Source: Omphiscola glabra (Eukaryota > Mollusca > Gastropoda > Lymnaeidae). Taken from it: a stretch of DNA of 64,000 nt. The notes under the pieces are model-generated. The model was given only the letters and a program-made list of their open reading frames with translations, searched no databases and was not told where the DNA came from. Made by a program: the position numbers and the translations under genes. Shown piece after piece: positions 49,293 to 59,876 of this stretch (its first letter is position 1; the number at the start of each line of letters is the position of its first letter). The DNA lies in contig OZ024807.1 in the NCBI GenBank assembly GCA_964017045.1, positions 5,890,481-5,954,480 of the forward strand, in the 5' to 3' direction.

Positions 49293-49499
49293 CAGCGGTT
49301 CTCAACCTGTGGGTCGCGACCCCTTTGGGGGTCGAACGACCCTTTCCCAGGGGGTCGCCTAAGACCATCGGAAAACACATATACTCTACATTTATGAAGC
49401 AACAACGAAAATAATTTTATGGCGGGGGGGGGGGGGGGTCGCCACAACTCGAGGAACTGTATTAAAGGGTCGCGGGATTAGAAAGGTTGAGAACCACTG
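49293..49499 (+). mobile_element. SPIN-like hAT MITE, copy 6, with an expanded poly-G
   Basis: It runs from CAGCGGTTCTCAACCTGTGG to GGTTGAGAACCACTG (207 bp). The flanks ATGTAGAG and GTGTAGAG match at 7 of 8. It has full hallmark blocks, including GTCGCGACCCCTTTGGGGGT. A G15 run at 49424-49438 replaces a run of 4-5 G at the same place in copies 1 and 4. Confidence 0.95.
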
Positions 49500-49634
49500 G
49501 TGTAGAGAGTAGTAAGGCGGCAGAGCAATCCCGAGGCAAATTTAATAAGAAGGCACCAAGTAGCACTGCGGCGCGGCTGGGGTTAATCCCACCGAGTGCG
49601 CACCACGATTTTTTGCCCCCCACTACAAACCCCC

Positions 49635-49934
49635 GGTTACCGGAAATTTGATCGAAAGAAATTTCGTCGACGGAAAATTGATCGACGGTAATTTGATCGA
49701 ACGGAAATTTGGTCGAATCTTTTTTTCAGTCCAGACGTTAAAATTTTCGTCAAATTTCTTTTTGAACGCACTATACTATATTGTAAAACATAATAATGCG
49801 TTCAAAAAGAAATTTGACGCAATATTTTAACGTATAAAATTAAAAAAACGATTCGACAAAATTTCCGTTCGATCAAATTTCCGTCGATCAATTTTCCATC
49901 GACCAAATTTCTTTCGATCAAATTTCCGGATACG
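49635..49934. mobile_element. Fold-back element with a 9-bp target duplication
   Basis: About 300 bases form two long inverted arms around an AT-rich centre (about 49770-49796). The arms carry CCGGAAATTTGATCGAAAGA at the ends and iterated GGAAATTTGATCGA-like words inside. The flank CAAACCCCC is repeated exactly at 49626-49634 and 49935-49943. A 9-bp duplication plus long internally repetitive inverted ends suggests a Mutator/fold-back type non-autonomous transposon. Confidence 0.85.
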
Positions 49935-50152
49935 CAAACCCCCAGCCTTGTGAGAAGAACGGTTTTCAGTTTGCCGGAAATGCCTCTTCATTAAGTTATA
50001 CAAACATACAACCACACATATATAGTGCATCCCAGGGGGGACGAACCTGCCCGCCTCCCCTTCCACTTCCCTCTCGAAGGTATAGTGAATCGAAGTCAAC
50101 TATCACTAGGGCCGCATCTGAAACGCAAAAAAGACTGAAAAGGTTTGTACAA

Positions 50153-50224
50153 AACTGACCACGGCACGTCTTCCACTACTGACCACGGCACGTCTTCCAC
50201 TACTGACCACGGCACGTCTTCCAC
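50153..50224. repeat. 24-bp tandem repeat, 3 copies
   Basis: The unit is CTGACCACGGCACGTCTTCC plus ACTA. Confidence 0.95.
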
Positions 50225-50383
50225 CATGGAACAAAAAAGATACAACTAGGTCAGTGTCACATTAACCCTTCATGGACCCTCTGACCTCAACACTGAGGGG
50301 AAAATTCGCTGAGATATCGGCCCCCTCTTTTTCTTCCGTTAATGGATCAAAGACACGTTGGCACCAGCTGCATGCATGTTCTA

Positions 50384-50391
50384 CACACACT

Positions 50392-50422
<31 letters not shown>

Positions 50423-50444
50423 ACACACACACATGCACACACAC
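50384..50444. repeat. (CA)n tract with a CGCGCG core, second instance
   Basis: CACACACACACG leads into CGCGCGCGCGCGCG, then back to CACACACA. Confidence 0.95.
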
Positions 50445-50872
50445 AAATATTTGTGACGTAAGGGGTTGAAAAGGTTAACAAGTGAGTACATGCATAAAAA
50501 AATTGTGGGCGCGTGTGTTTGTGTGTGTCGGGGGAGGGGATGGGGAAGAAAAGATTTTCAAGGTGCATACCCAGGTAACAGAAAGTAGTTATTTTATTTT
50601 ATTTTAGCGACTGTGAAGACTTATTCTTAAAGTATAAGTGGTTTTGTTTCGTTTCTTGTTTTTGTCTTTTTTGTCCCCCAATTTTGTTCCAGTTTGCAAC
50701 AGAGAATGTAGTCATATGCGTCTTTATGTTAGGGTAAGTAAACAAGATGTGACTGCCATCTTCCTGTTTTTAGCTTGCCTTACTTTGTAAGATTTCGAAG
50801 TATGTTCCTGAACTGTTTGAAGCTGAAATTTTTTGCGTGAAAAAAAAAAAAAAGTTACGTCAATGAAGAAAG
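50445..50872. other. No gene recognised
   Basis: AT-rich spacer with homopolymers. Confidence 0.5.
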
Positions 50873-52130
50873 TGTTATAGATAAATTCTATGTAGGCTAG
50901 ATAAATTCTATGCAGTCTAGATAAATTCTATGTAGCCTAGATAAATTCTATGTAGTCTAGATAAATTATATGCAGTCTAGATAAATTCTATGTAGCCTAG
51001 ATAAATTCTATGTAGTCTAGATAAATTCTATGCAGTCTAGATAAATTCTATGTAGTCTAGATAAATTCTATGTAGTCTAGATAAATTCTATGTAGTCTAG
51101 ATAAATTCTATGTCGTCTAGATAAATTCTATGTAGTCTAGATAAATTCTATGTAGTCTACATAAATTCTATGTAGTCTAGATACATTCTATGTAGCCTAG
51201 ATAAATTCTATGTAGTCTAGATAAATTCTATGTAGTCTAGATAAATTCTATGTAGCCTAGATAAATTCTATGTAGTCTAGATAAATTCTATGTAGTCTAG
51301 ATAAATTCTATGTAGTCTAGATAAATTCTATGTAGTCTAGATACATTCTATGTAGCCTAGATAAAGTATATGTAGTCTAGATATATTCTATGCAGTCTAG
51401 ATATATTCTATGCAGTCTAGATAAATTCTATGTAGTCTAGATAAATTCTATGTAGTCTAGATAAATTCTATGTAGTCTAGATAAATTCTATGTAGTCTAG
51501 ATAAATTCTATGTAGCCTAGATAAAGTATATGTAGTCTAGATATATTCTATGCAGTCTAGATAAATTCTATGTAGCCTAGATAAAGTATATGCAGTCTAG
51601 ATATATTCTATGCAGTCTAGATACATTATATGTAGTCTAGATAAATTCTATGTAGTCCTGATAAATTCTATGTAGTCTAGATAAATTCTATGCAGTCTAG
51701 ATAAATTCTATGTAGTCTAGATAATTTCTATGTAGCCTAGATAAATTATATGTAGTCTAGATATATTCTATGCAGTCTAGATAAATTATATGTAGTCTAG
51801 ATAAATTCTATGTAGTCCTGATAAATTCTATGTAGTCTAGATAAATTCTATGTAGTCTAGATATATTCTATGTAGTCTAGGTAAATTCTATGTAGTCTAG
51901 ATATATTATACGTAGTCCAGATATATCCTATGTAGTCTAGCGAAATGCTACGTAGTCCAGATATATTCTATGTGTTCTTGATGAATTCTGTGTAGTCTAG
52001 ACATATTCTATGAAGTCTAGATATACTCTACGTAGTGTTAATATATTCTATGTAGTCTAGATATATTCTATGTAGTCTAGATTCTATGTAGTCTAGATAT
52101 ATCCTATGTAGTCTAGATAGATGCTAAGCA
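50873..52130. repeat. 20-bp minisatellite, about 63 copies, the longest array here
   Basis: The unit is TCTAGATAAATTCTATGTAG. The period is almost exactly 20 for 1.2 kb. Variants (GTAGCCTAG, GCAGTCTAG, ATAAAGTATATG) recur in blocks. Copies beyond about 51900 are strongly diverged, and the last has a 6-base shift. The unit carries the palindrome TCTAGA. Confidence 0.98.
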
Positions 52131-52663
52131 CTGAACGTGACCTTATTAGAGATGGCGTGACAGCTGAGGGTGTTTATTAATGAACATGAGTTGGGGGTGG
52201 GGGGAGGAGCTTACGACAGTCTAACATTGTTTCAACAATCACAGCGAGATGCTAAGCAGAGCACGGCCGAGCGTAAACACTAGCCAGGTGAGGTAATGAC
52301 CTACATATCCAGAGTGGCCTGCCTGGGATCTGGGTACCTGGCTTGTTCATGGAGTAGTTTATTTATTTATCATTATTTTTTTATTTTTTTAAAATTAAAG
52401 GACCGAAAATGTATTGAATAATAAATATGTGTTGAGTCCCAGGGCGGGGGTGTTAGGGTGGGAGGAGGGGGGCGGAAGAGCTGAGTCTCTCAAACGGGTC
52501 GGGGGGGGGGGGCATTGGTTGTATTATAAGTAATGTCATTATGAACTAGAGGACTCACATCATTACAAAGTCATACTATTTTCTACACTCTCTTAAATAC
52601 TAATTAATTCTTTATTTTTCTTTTTAGTTACCCTGGTTTAATTTTTTTTAAATCTCAATACTA
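52131..52663. other. No gene recognised
   Basis: Contains G12 at 52501-52512. Confidence 0.5.
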
Positions 52664-52750
52664 TTTAGTCATGTAGTCATTTAGTCATGTAGTCATTTTG
52701 TCATTTAGTTATTTAGTCATTTGGTATTTAGTCATTTAGTCATTTAGTTT
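52664..52750. repeat. Short tandem repeat of TAGTCATT words
   Basis: 8-9 bp units such as TAGTCATTTAGTCATGTAGT. Degenerate. Confidence 0.85.
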
Positions 52751-52996
52751 TTTCGTGGTGTGGGTGCGGTCACTTGACCCACCTTGACTAATGCTGCCGA
52801 CGCCCATGGCTAAGAAAGAAAAAAAGTGTGTGGGGGGGGGAGGGGGCAGAACTCAAGAGTAATTCTAGTAATAGAGCTTTTCATCTCCACCGTGGCGCAT
52901 CGCAAGTTGTCTGCCCCCCCCCCTTTAACTTCTTTTCCATTTAATGGTAATAATCGACTGACTGACCAGTGGTCAGATCTGGCTAATGTCTTAACC

Positions 52997-53200
52997 CAGT
53001 GGTTCTCAACCTTCCTAATGCCGCGACCCTTTAATACAGTTCCTCATGTTGTGGCGACCCCCCAACCACAAATTTATTTTCGTCGCTACTTCATAACTGT
53101 AGAGTTTATACGTGTTATCCGGTGATCTTAGGCGACCCCCTGGGGAAAGGGTCATTCGACCCCCCCAAAGGGTTCGCGACCCACAGGTTGAGAACCGCTG
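52997..53200 (-). mobile_element. SPIN-like hAT MITE, copy 7
   Basis: It runs from CAGTGGTTCTCAACCTTCCT to GGTTGAGAACCGCTG (204 bp). A perfect 8-bp duplication, TCTTAACC, lies at 52989-52996 and 53201-53208. The hallmark blocks are well preserved, including TGCCGCGACCCTTTAATACA. This looks like one of the youngest copies. Confidence 0.96.
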
Positions 53201-53486
53201 TCTTAACCCATCCCTTTTTTCACTGACCAGGCAAGGACTGGACGTAACGCGTATCCATCAAAGCTGCGCAATGTTAAAATAGCGCACATCCTAACCTGAA
53301 GAATAAGAGTAAGAGATACAATTTGGCTCCATAATTACAGAGATACAAGGTGGTGTGGCTCCACAAACTACTGTCGGCTACTAGGTATTGTGACTTTATT
53401 GGTAGATTGACAGATAGATCAATGGGGGGAAGGGGCGGGGCAAAAAGGCAATGTAGATGAGAAGTGATCCCGTGACTGCCGGGAGA

Positions 53487-53838
53487 CATGGTAACACAAG
53501 GTGACACATGGTAACACAGGGTAACACAAGGTAACACAAGGCAACACAAGGTAACACAGGGTAACACAAGGTAACACAAGGTAACACAAGGCAACACAGG
53601 GCAACACAGGGTAACACAAGGTAACAAAAGGTAACACAAGGTAACACAAGGTAACACAGGGTAACACAGGGCAACACAGGGTAACACAAGGCAACACAAG
53701 GTAACACAGGGTAACACAAGGTAACACAGGGCAACACAGGGTAACACAAGGCAACACAAGGTAACACGGGGTAACACAAGGTAACACAGTGCAACACAGG
53801 TTAACACAGGGTAACACAAGGTAACACAGGGTAACACA
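53487..53838. repeat. 10-bp minisatellite, about 35 copies
   Basis: The unit is GTAACACAAG, with GCAACACAGG variants. The 132-187 aa Cys/Leu/Pro/Val ORFs on the minus strand are artefacts. Confidence 0.97.
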
Positions 53839-55163
53839 TGCTAAAATGACACGTTCCCTCGGTCTGATCTTCTTTCTGCCTGTTTTGAATGGTGTCTTGG
53901 TTCAACTAAATTATTGTATAAAATAAATCATGGCCATAAAATGTATTCAATAATAATGTTCCATTACAAAGTTGTCCAGCGTGTGCTCAGCGGAAACAAG
54001 AACCCATTGCCAGCTGTCGGCTCTTGTCGGGGGCTTCACATCAAGTGTTGAAATACTTGGGTGCTTCAAAGTTTGAGAAGCTTCAACGAGTAGGTAAATG
54101 GGCATTACGCCCCCCTCCCCCCCCCTCCGCTTTGACACTGTAGTTGTAGCATCATTGATGACAATCGATGAATTCTACACCCTAGAAATCAATACATGCT
54201 CCTAATTTTTTTTATGAATAATGACAACTTGAAAGTTGTATTACATAATAAATATGGCTCAGTTAGTTGCCTCGAAAAAAAAAAAAAAGTGGGGGCTTAA
54301 ATAATAAATAAAAAAAAATAAAAAACACACACACACAAACACTGAAGTGCCTCCTTCGTGTATTCTGATACTCTCCAATCCACGCTCGCGGAACCGTCGT
54401 ACTCAAGTCACTACTCCAATTAACGCAGCGAGTCGCATTGAACCAGGTTTGGCTCGGTGATAAAGGGATGTTTACACGCCGCGTGATAAAAATCTGGCGG
54501 GGGATTGTCAATACTCGTTATTCCGGAGCATCGCACTTTTGTTACGACTCTCGCTTTTTTAATTAATGACGGTTTGCAGTGACGAGGACGCGCTGAGGGC
54601 GCTTTGGTTGGGGCGTGCATGTTTAGTTTCATTTATATGCAAGTTAATTTAAATGTTTTCCTTTGGAAGGAAAAAAAAAATAATTAATCATCTTTAAATT
54701 GTTATAATTATTCATGTAAAAAAGAGCGTGTGTGTGCGGGGGTGGGGGGTGGGGATGGAATAAGCTTCATGAGCTTCACATCTTAAAGAGCTTCATCTAA
54801 ACTTCAAAAAATAAAAAAGGCTGTGGTGATTTGATAGGGAACGGCTCGGCTAGTGTTTATCCTCCATTATCTATCTCCTGTTATACTTAAACATAAAGAA
54901 GAGTTTTCCTTTAAGGACATCTACATACTCATTTTAACCCTTACACACACCCCGCTTTTTTTGGGGGGGGGGGAGGGGGAAATCTACAACTGCTTTTCCA
55001 CAATCAAGCCACCGGATATGGTCCGCCTCTGGGGACTTGGAGGCTTATTGATGTTAAGGCCCTGCAGTGCAGCATGCGCTAAGCTCTCATGGTATCCTAA
55101 TGGGGGGGGGGGGGCGAGCTGGTGGAAGTACTCAGTGATGGGGCAATCAATGCCGTGACGTTT
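53839..55163. other. 1.3 kb without recognisable genes; CpG-rich at 54420-54610
   Basis: G13 is at 55102-55114. The CpG-rich patch has short ORFs without domains. Confidence 0.45.
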
Positions 55164-56378
55164 GCGATGTTTGCTTTGGCGGGCTGTTATAAGGAAGAGG
55201 ACCAGGACTTTGCTTTGGTCGGGCTGTTATAAGGAAGAGGACCAGGACTTTGGTCGCGCTGTTATAAGGAAGAGGACCAGGACTTTGCTTTGGTCGGGCT
55301 GTTATAAGGAAGAGGACCAGGACCAGGACTTTGGTCGGGCTGTTATAAGGAAGAGGACCAGGACTTTGGTCGGGCTGTTATAAGGAAGAGGACCAGGACC
55401 AGGACTTTGGTCGTGCTGTTATAAGGAAGAGGACCAGGACTTTGCTTTGATCGGGCTGTTATAAGGAAGAGCACCAGGACTTTGCTTTGGTCGGGCTGTT
55501 ATAAGGAAGAGGACCAGGACCAGGACTTTGCTTTGATCGGGCTGTTATAAGGAAGAGGACCAGAACTTTGCTTTGGTCGGGCTGCTATAAGGAAGAGGGC
55601 CAGGACCAGGACTTTGGTCGTGCTGTTATAAGGAAGAGCACCAGGACTTTGCTTTGGTCGGGCTGTTATAAGGAAGAGGACCAGGACTTTGCTTTGGTCG
55701 GGCTGTTATAAGGAAGAGCACCAGGACTTTGCTTTGGTCGGGCTGTTATAAGGAAGAGGGCCAGGACCAGGACTTTGATTTGGTCGGGCTGTTATAAGGA
55801 AGAGGACCAGGACTTTGGTCGCGCTGTTATAAGGAAGAGGACCAGGACTTTGCTTTGGTCGGGCTGTTATAAGGAAGAGCACCAGGACTTTGCTTTGGTC
55901 GGGCTGTTATAAGGAAGAGGGCCAGGACCAGGACTTTGATTTGGTCGGGCTGTTATAAGGAAGAGGACCAGGACTTTGGTCGCGCTGTTATAAGGAAGAG
56001 GACCAGGACTTTGCTTTGGTCGGGCTGTTATAAGAAAGAGGACCAGGACTTTGCTTTGGTCGGGCTGTTATAAGGAAGAGGACCAGGACTTTGCTGTGGT
56101 CGGGCTGTTATAATGAAGAGGACCAGGACTTTGCTTTGGTCGGGATGTTATAAGGAAGAGGACCAGGACCAGGACTTTGCTTTGGTCGGGCGGTTATAAG
56201 GAAGAGGACCAGGACTTTGCTTTGATCGGGCTGTTTTAAGGAAGAGGACCAGGACTTTGCTTTGGTCGGACTGTTATAAGGAAGAGGACCAGGACTTTGC
56301 TTTGGTCGGGTTGTTATAAGGAAGAGGACCAGGACATTGCTTTGGTCGGGCTGTTATAAGGAAGTGGACCAGGACATT
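55164..56378. repeat. 40-bp minisatellite with 34/40/46-bp variants, about 31 copies
   Basis: The core is GTTATAAGGAAGAGGACCAG plus GACTTTGCTTTGGTCGGGCT. Length changes come from 6-bp modules: loss of GCTTTG gives 34 bp and an added GACCAG gives 46 bp. The last copies run directly into the next array. Confidence 0.97.
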
Positions 56379-57240
56379 CTGAACACAGGTGGCGATGGGC
56401 AATAGGCAGGAGACAGGATTGAACATGAGATGCGACGTGGCGAAGATGGCAAATGGGCAAGAGGTGTGAATGAACAGGAGATGCTAGAAGAGAAGATAGG
56501 CAATATGCTAGAGTGAAGAAGAGATTTGAGAGGATAATATATGCCATAGGAAAGAGGCTGGAATGAACAAGAATTGTGACAGGGGAATATGGGAAATAAT
56601 CAAGAGGCTGAAATGAACAAGAGATATGACAGGAGAATATGGGAAATAGGCAAGAGGCTGAAATGAACAAGAGATATGACAGGAGAATATGGGAAATAGG
56701 CAAGAGGCTGAAATGAACAAGAGATATGACAGGAGAATATGGGAAATAGGCAAGAGGCTGAAATGAACAAGAGATATGACAGGAGAATATGGGAAATAGG
56801 CAAGAGGCTGAAATGAACAAGAGATATGACAGGAGAATATGGGAAATAGGCAAGAGGCTGAAATGAACAAGAGATATGACAGGAGAATATGGGAAATAGG
56901 CAAGAGGCTGAAATGAACAAGAGATATGACAGGAGAATATGGGAAATAGGCAAGAGGCTGAAATGAACAAGAGATATGACAGGAGAATATGGGAAATAGG
57001 CAAGAGGCTGAAATGAACAAGAGATATGACAGGAGAATATGGGAAATAGGCAAGAGGCTGAAATGAACAAGAGATATGACAGGAGAATATGGGAAATAGG
57101 CAAGAGGCTGAAATGAACAAGAGATATGACAGGAGAATATGCACAATAGTCAAGAAGCCGGAATGAACAAGAGATGTGACAGGAGGACATAGCAAGAGGC
57201 TAGAGTGAACAGTTGACGCTAAAGGAGAGATAGCTGAAAG
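56379..57240. repeat. 50-bp minisatellite, about 17 copies, core nearly perfect
   Basis: The unit holds GAGGCTGAAATGAACAAGAG, ATATGACAGGAGAATATGGG and AAATAGGCAA. From about 56600 to 57130 the roughly ten copies are identical by eye. Copies at both edges are diverged. The 344-aa minus ORF with a 50-residue period is the translation of this array. Confidence 0.97.
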
Positions 57241-57725
57241 ACTGAAGGGAATACGGGTTCGTTTTGAAATTATCCTTGAGCATCGAGGCAGACAGAGGCA
57301 GGGGGGAGTTTGTGTGTGAAGAAACGATGCTTTATATCCTTCAGACAAATGGGTAAACGCTGGACATAGTTGTTTTGGTTGTTAAGGGGAGACTCATGTG
57401 AAAAATTGGAAATTTTATTTAAAAAATCACTTTTTAACAAATGATTGAATAATATATTTGAACATCTGATGAACATGTTTTGCAAACTTATTATTGTTAA
57501 TATTATGTCTAAATATGTTATTAAACGTTTTTAAAATCATAACTTTAGCTTAAATTTAGTTTGAAGCCTTCGTCTTTACCTACTTTGAGCCTCAATTAAG
57601 GTGCTATGCAGATATTCAACCCCTATGAGTCATATATCGTTGGAAAGATCTCGTCAAGTAGACTTTCCTTAAGCGGAGTATTTATTAGGTGCATGTGCAC
57701 ACGTTGACGGGATAATGAATACAAT
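57241..57725. other. No gene recognised
   Basis: AT-rich spacer. Confidence 0.5.
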
Positions 57726-58140
57726 AGTTGGACAGAGAAGAGATGTGAACACTGAGGCAAGGGAGACAAGAGATGGGGACGTGGCGACAAAGGAATGGAA
57801 CAGTGAGACTAGTAAAGGGAAAAGTGAGACAAGAGAAGTTGAACGGTGAGACAAGAGAAGGGAGCAGGGAGAAAACAGATGAGAGCAGGGAAACAATAGA
57901 CGGGAACAATGAGACCAGAGAAGGGAGCAGAAAGACAAGAGAGGGAAACAGGGAGACAAGGGAATGGAACAGTGAGAGTAAAGGGAAAAGTGAGACAAGA
58001 GAAGTGAACGGTGAGACAAGAGAAGGGGGCAGGGAGACAGCAGAGGAGAACAGGGAAGCAAAAGTCGGGAACATGGAGACTATGAAAATGGAGCAGCGAG
58101 ACAAGAGAATGGAACAGGGACACAACAGAGGAGACTTATA
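57726..58140. repeat. Purine-rich minisatellite, about 21-24 bp, with a higher-order duplication of about 170 bp
   Basis: GTGAGACAAGAGAAG words recur irregularly. The segment from about 57801 (AGTGAGACTAGTAAAGGG) recurs from about 57970 (AGTGAGAGTAAAGGG). ORFs on both strands are artefacts. Confidence 0.9.
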
Positions 58141-58235
58141 AGACAATATTACTAAAAGAAAACAGATACGAGCAGAGAACAATAATACAAAAAAGTTGTT
58201 TCTTTTTAAAATAGAGCAACACCCTCACCCTATAG

Positions 58236-58437
58236 CCGTGGTTCTCAACCTTCCTAATGCCGCGACCCTTTAATACTGTTCCTCGTGTTGTGCCGACCCC
58301 CAACCACAAAACTATTTTCGTTGCTCTTCATAACTGTATTTATATGACTGTGTTTCCCGATTGTCTTAGGCGACCCATGGGGAAAGGGTCATTCGACCCC
58401 CCCAAAGGGGTCGCGACCCATTGGTTAAGAACCGCTG
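58236..58437 (-). mobile_element. SPIN-like hAT MITE, copy 8
   Basis: It runs from CCGTGGTTCTCAACCTTCCT to GGTTAAGAACCGCTG (202 bp). The flanks CCCTATAG and CCTTAGAA agree at only 5 of 8 bases but both have TA at positions 4-5. The hallmark blocks are present. Confidence 0.88.
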
Positions 58438-58638
58438 CCTTAGAATATGTAACAAATTAGCTTAATCTTTTTTCTTTTAAAAAAAAATAATAAAAGTTAA
58501 AACAGGAATAAGTAGGCCTAACACATTGCGTGTAGGCAGCACCGTAAACTTTATTATACACAGTTATTTTGCCAAAACGACTACTCTGCTGTCGTACGAT
58601 CCGTAATGTGGCTCAGCCCGAGTCACTGCAAACACTCA

Positions 58639-58815
58639 CAAAGGCGTAGCTAGACTGTTTGGCGCCCGGGGACGGGGTTTATTTTAAAGCGCCTCCTTTT
58701 CTTTTTTAACAACTCTCAAACCCAATATTTTCATCAGTAAAATAATACCAGAGCTCATTTTGGCGCCCATAACTAGCTGGGGACATGTGTCACCCCCCCT
58801 TTCGCTACGCCTCTG
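58639..58815 (+). mobile_element. hAT-like MITE with GGCGTAGC ends
   Basis: It starts CAAAGGCGTAGCTAG and ends TTCGCTACGCCTCTG, giving inverted ends. GGCGCCC blocks lie near each side. The flanks AACACTCA and AAACCTCA match at 6 of 8 bases. 177 bp, non-coding. Confidence 0.65.
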
Positions 58816-58823
58816 AAACCTCA

Positions 58824-59180
58824 TCCATTTCTAACTTGTAGCGTCTTATTCTTATGGAGCAACGGCTCTAAAAACTCATATGGTACTTTTTTTTTTAAAG
58901 AAATGACAATAATTGGTAATAAAGGGAAACAAATGCAATAAATATTGTAATTATTTGGGTCACACCCTTACGTCCCTTAAAATTCTGGCCATAGAAGATA
59001 TTTTTTTCATAAAGTCAATTCAACTTTCGCTTTATATTTTTTGCATTGACCAGCTCAGAGCAAACTTCTCAGCATCCGCGACGGAGTTAACATAGTGTTG
59101 AATTCATACTAATAATTAAGATATTCATTGTATATAGTTTATTGTTAGTGTACCCAATTTTATTATATTTTCTTTTTTAT
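58824..59180. other. AT-rich spacer
   Basis: No gene recognised. The 60-aa ORF has no support. Confidence 0.5.
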
Positions 59181-59430
59181 GAAGTGGCAATTCGTATCCG
59201 GGTACCAGAAGTGAGAGGTTGGGATTAAAAAAAATTATATATGGACCCGGACACATAGCGCCGCCATTCGCTCCCGGGTCCCCTTAGACTCAATGCTATT
59301 CGGATGTTATTTGTGGTAGTTTATTTTAGTTCAACTGAAGAAGTACGTTTACAAACCCAACAATAATATTTTAATTAGTTTTTTAATCCCAACCTCTCAC
59401 TTATGGTACCCGGGTACGAATAGTCGCAGC
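59181..59430. mobile_element. MULE-like MITE with long inverted ends and a 9-bp duplication
   Basis: Inverted ends of about 50 bp contain ATTCGTATCCGGGTACC, AGTGAGAGGTTGGGATT and a T/A run. The flank CTTTTTTAT is repeated exactly at 59172-59180 and 59431-59439. The element then starts with G and ends with C. A second, nested pair (GGACCCGG and CCGGGTCC) lies inside. 250 bp, no ORF. The size of the duplication suggests the Mutator superfamily. Confidence 0.8.
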
Positions 59431-59505
59431 CTTTTTTATATATGGCCTATTACATGCGGTAAAATTAATAGGGATGTTTATATTCTCTTAATTTTTATTC
59501 TTCTT

Positions 59506-59665
59506 CTTCTATACATTAAGGGCCGACGATCAATTTATCGATCGTTCTAGCTCCTATGCATGTATTAGGGATTTGCAATGTTTCTGTCCTTGGTGTTGAA
59601 GGGGATATTTCACTGGTTTCAATGGCCACTCCGAGGGTTTCATGAACTAGGGTTTGGAAAGCCTG
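59506..59665 (-). mobile_element. Possible retroelement 3' end with a (GAA)n tail
   Basis: On the minus strand unique sequence ends in GGCCCTTAATGTATAGAAG followed by AAGAAGAAT. An internal palindromic ATCGATCG-type segment is present. No coding motif. Confidence 0.3.
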
Positions 59666-59671
59666 AGGCAA

Positions 59672-59876
59672 TAGACGCAAATGCTTGAAGAATCCTTATT
59701 TTAAGTGCTTGAACAATCTTTATTTTAAATGCTTTAACAATCCTTTTTTTAAGTACTTGAAGAATCCTTATTTTAAATGCTTGAACAATATTTATTTTAA
59801 ATGCTTGAACAATCTTTATTTTAAATGTTTGAACAATCCTTATTTTAAATGCTTGAACAATCCTTATTTTAAATAA
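59672..59876. repeat. 24-bp minisatellite, about 8 copies
   Basis: The unit is TGCTTGAACAATCCTTATTT plus TAAA. A period divisible by three gives a NNLYFKCL-type ORF that is an artefact. Confidence 0.95.

Noticed and set aside
52989..53208. SPIN-like copies mistaken for rRNA or other conserved RNA because of the GGGTCGCGACCC blocks
   Set aside because: The inverted ends and exact 8-bp duplications show transposon insertion, and the blocks pair as terminal repeats.
56314..57348. 344-aa ORF on the minus strand, the longest in the window
   Set aside because: It is the translation of the 50-bp array. The 50-residue period and loss of repeat identity at the edges match the DNA repeat, and the sequence has no start or splice context.
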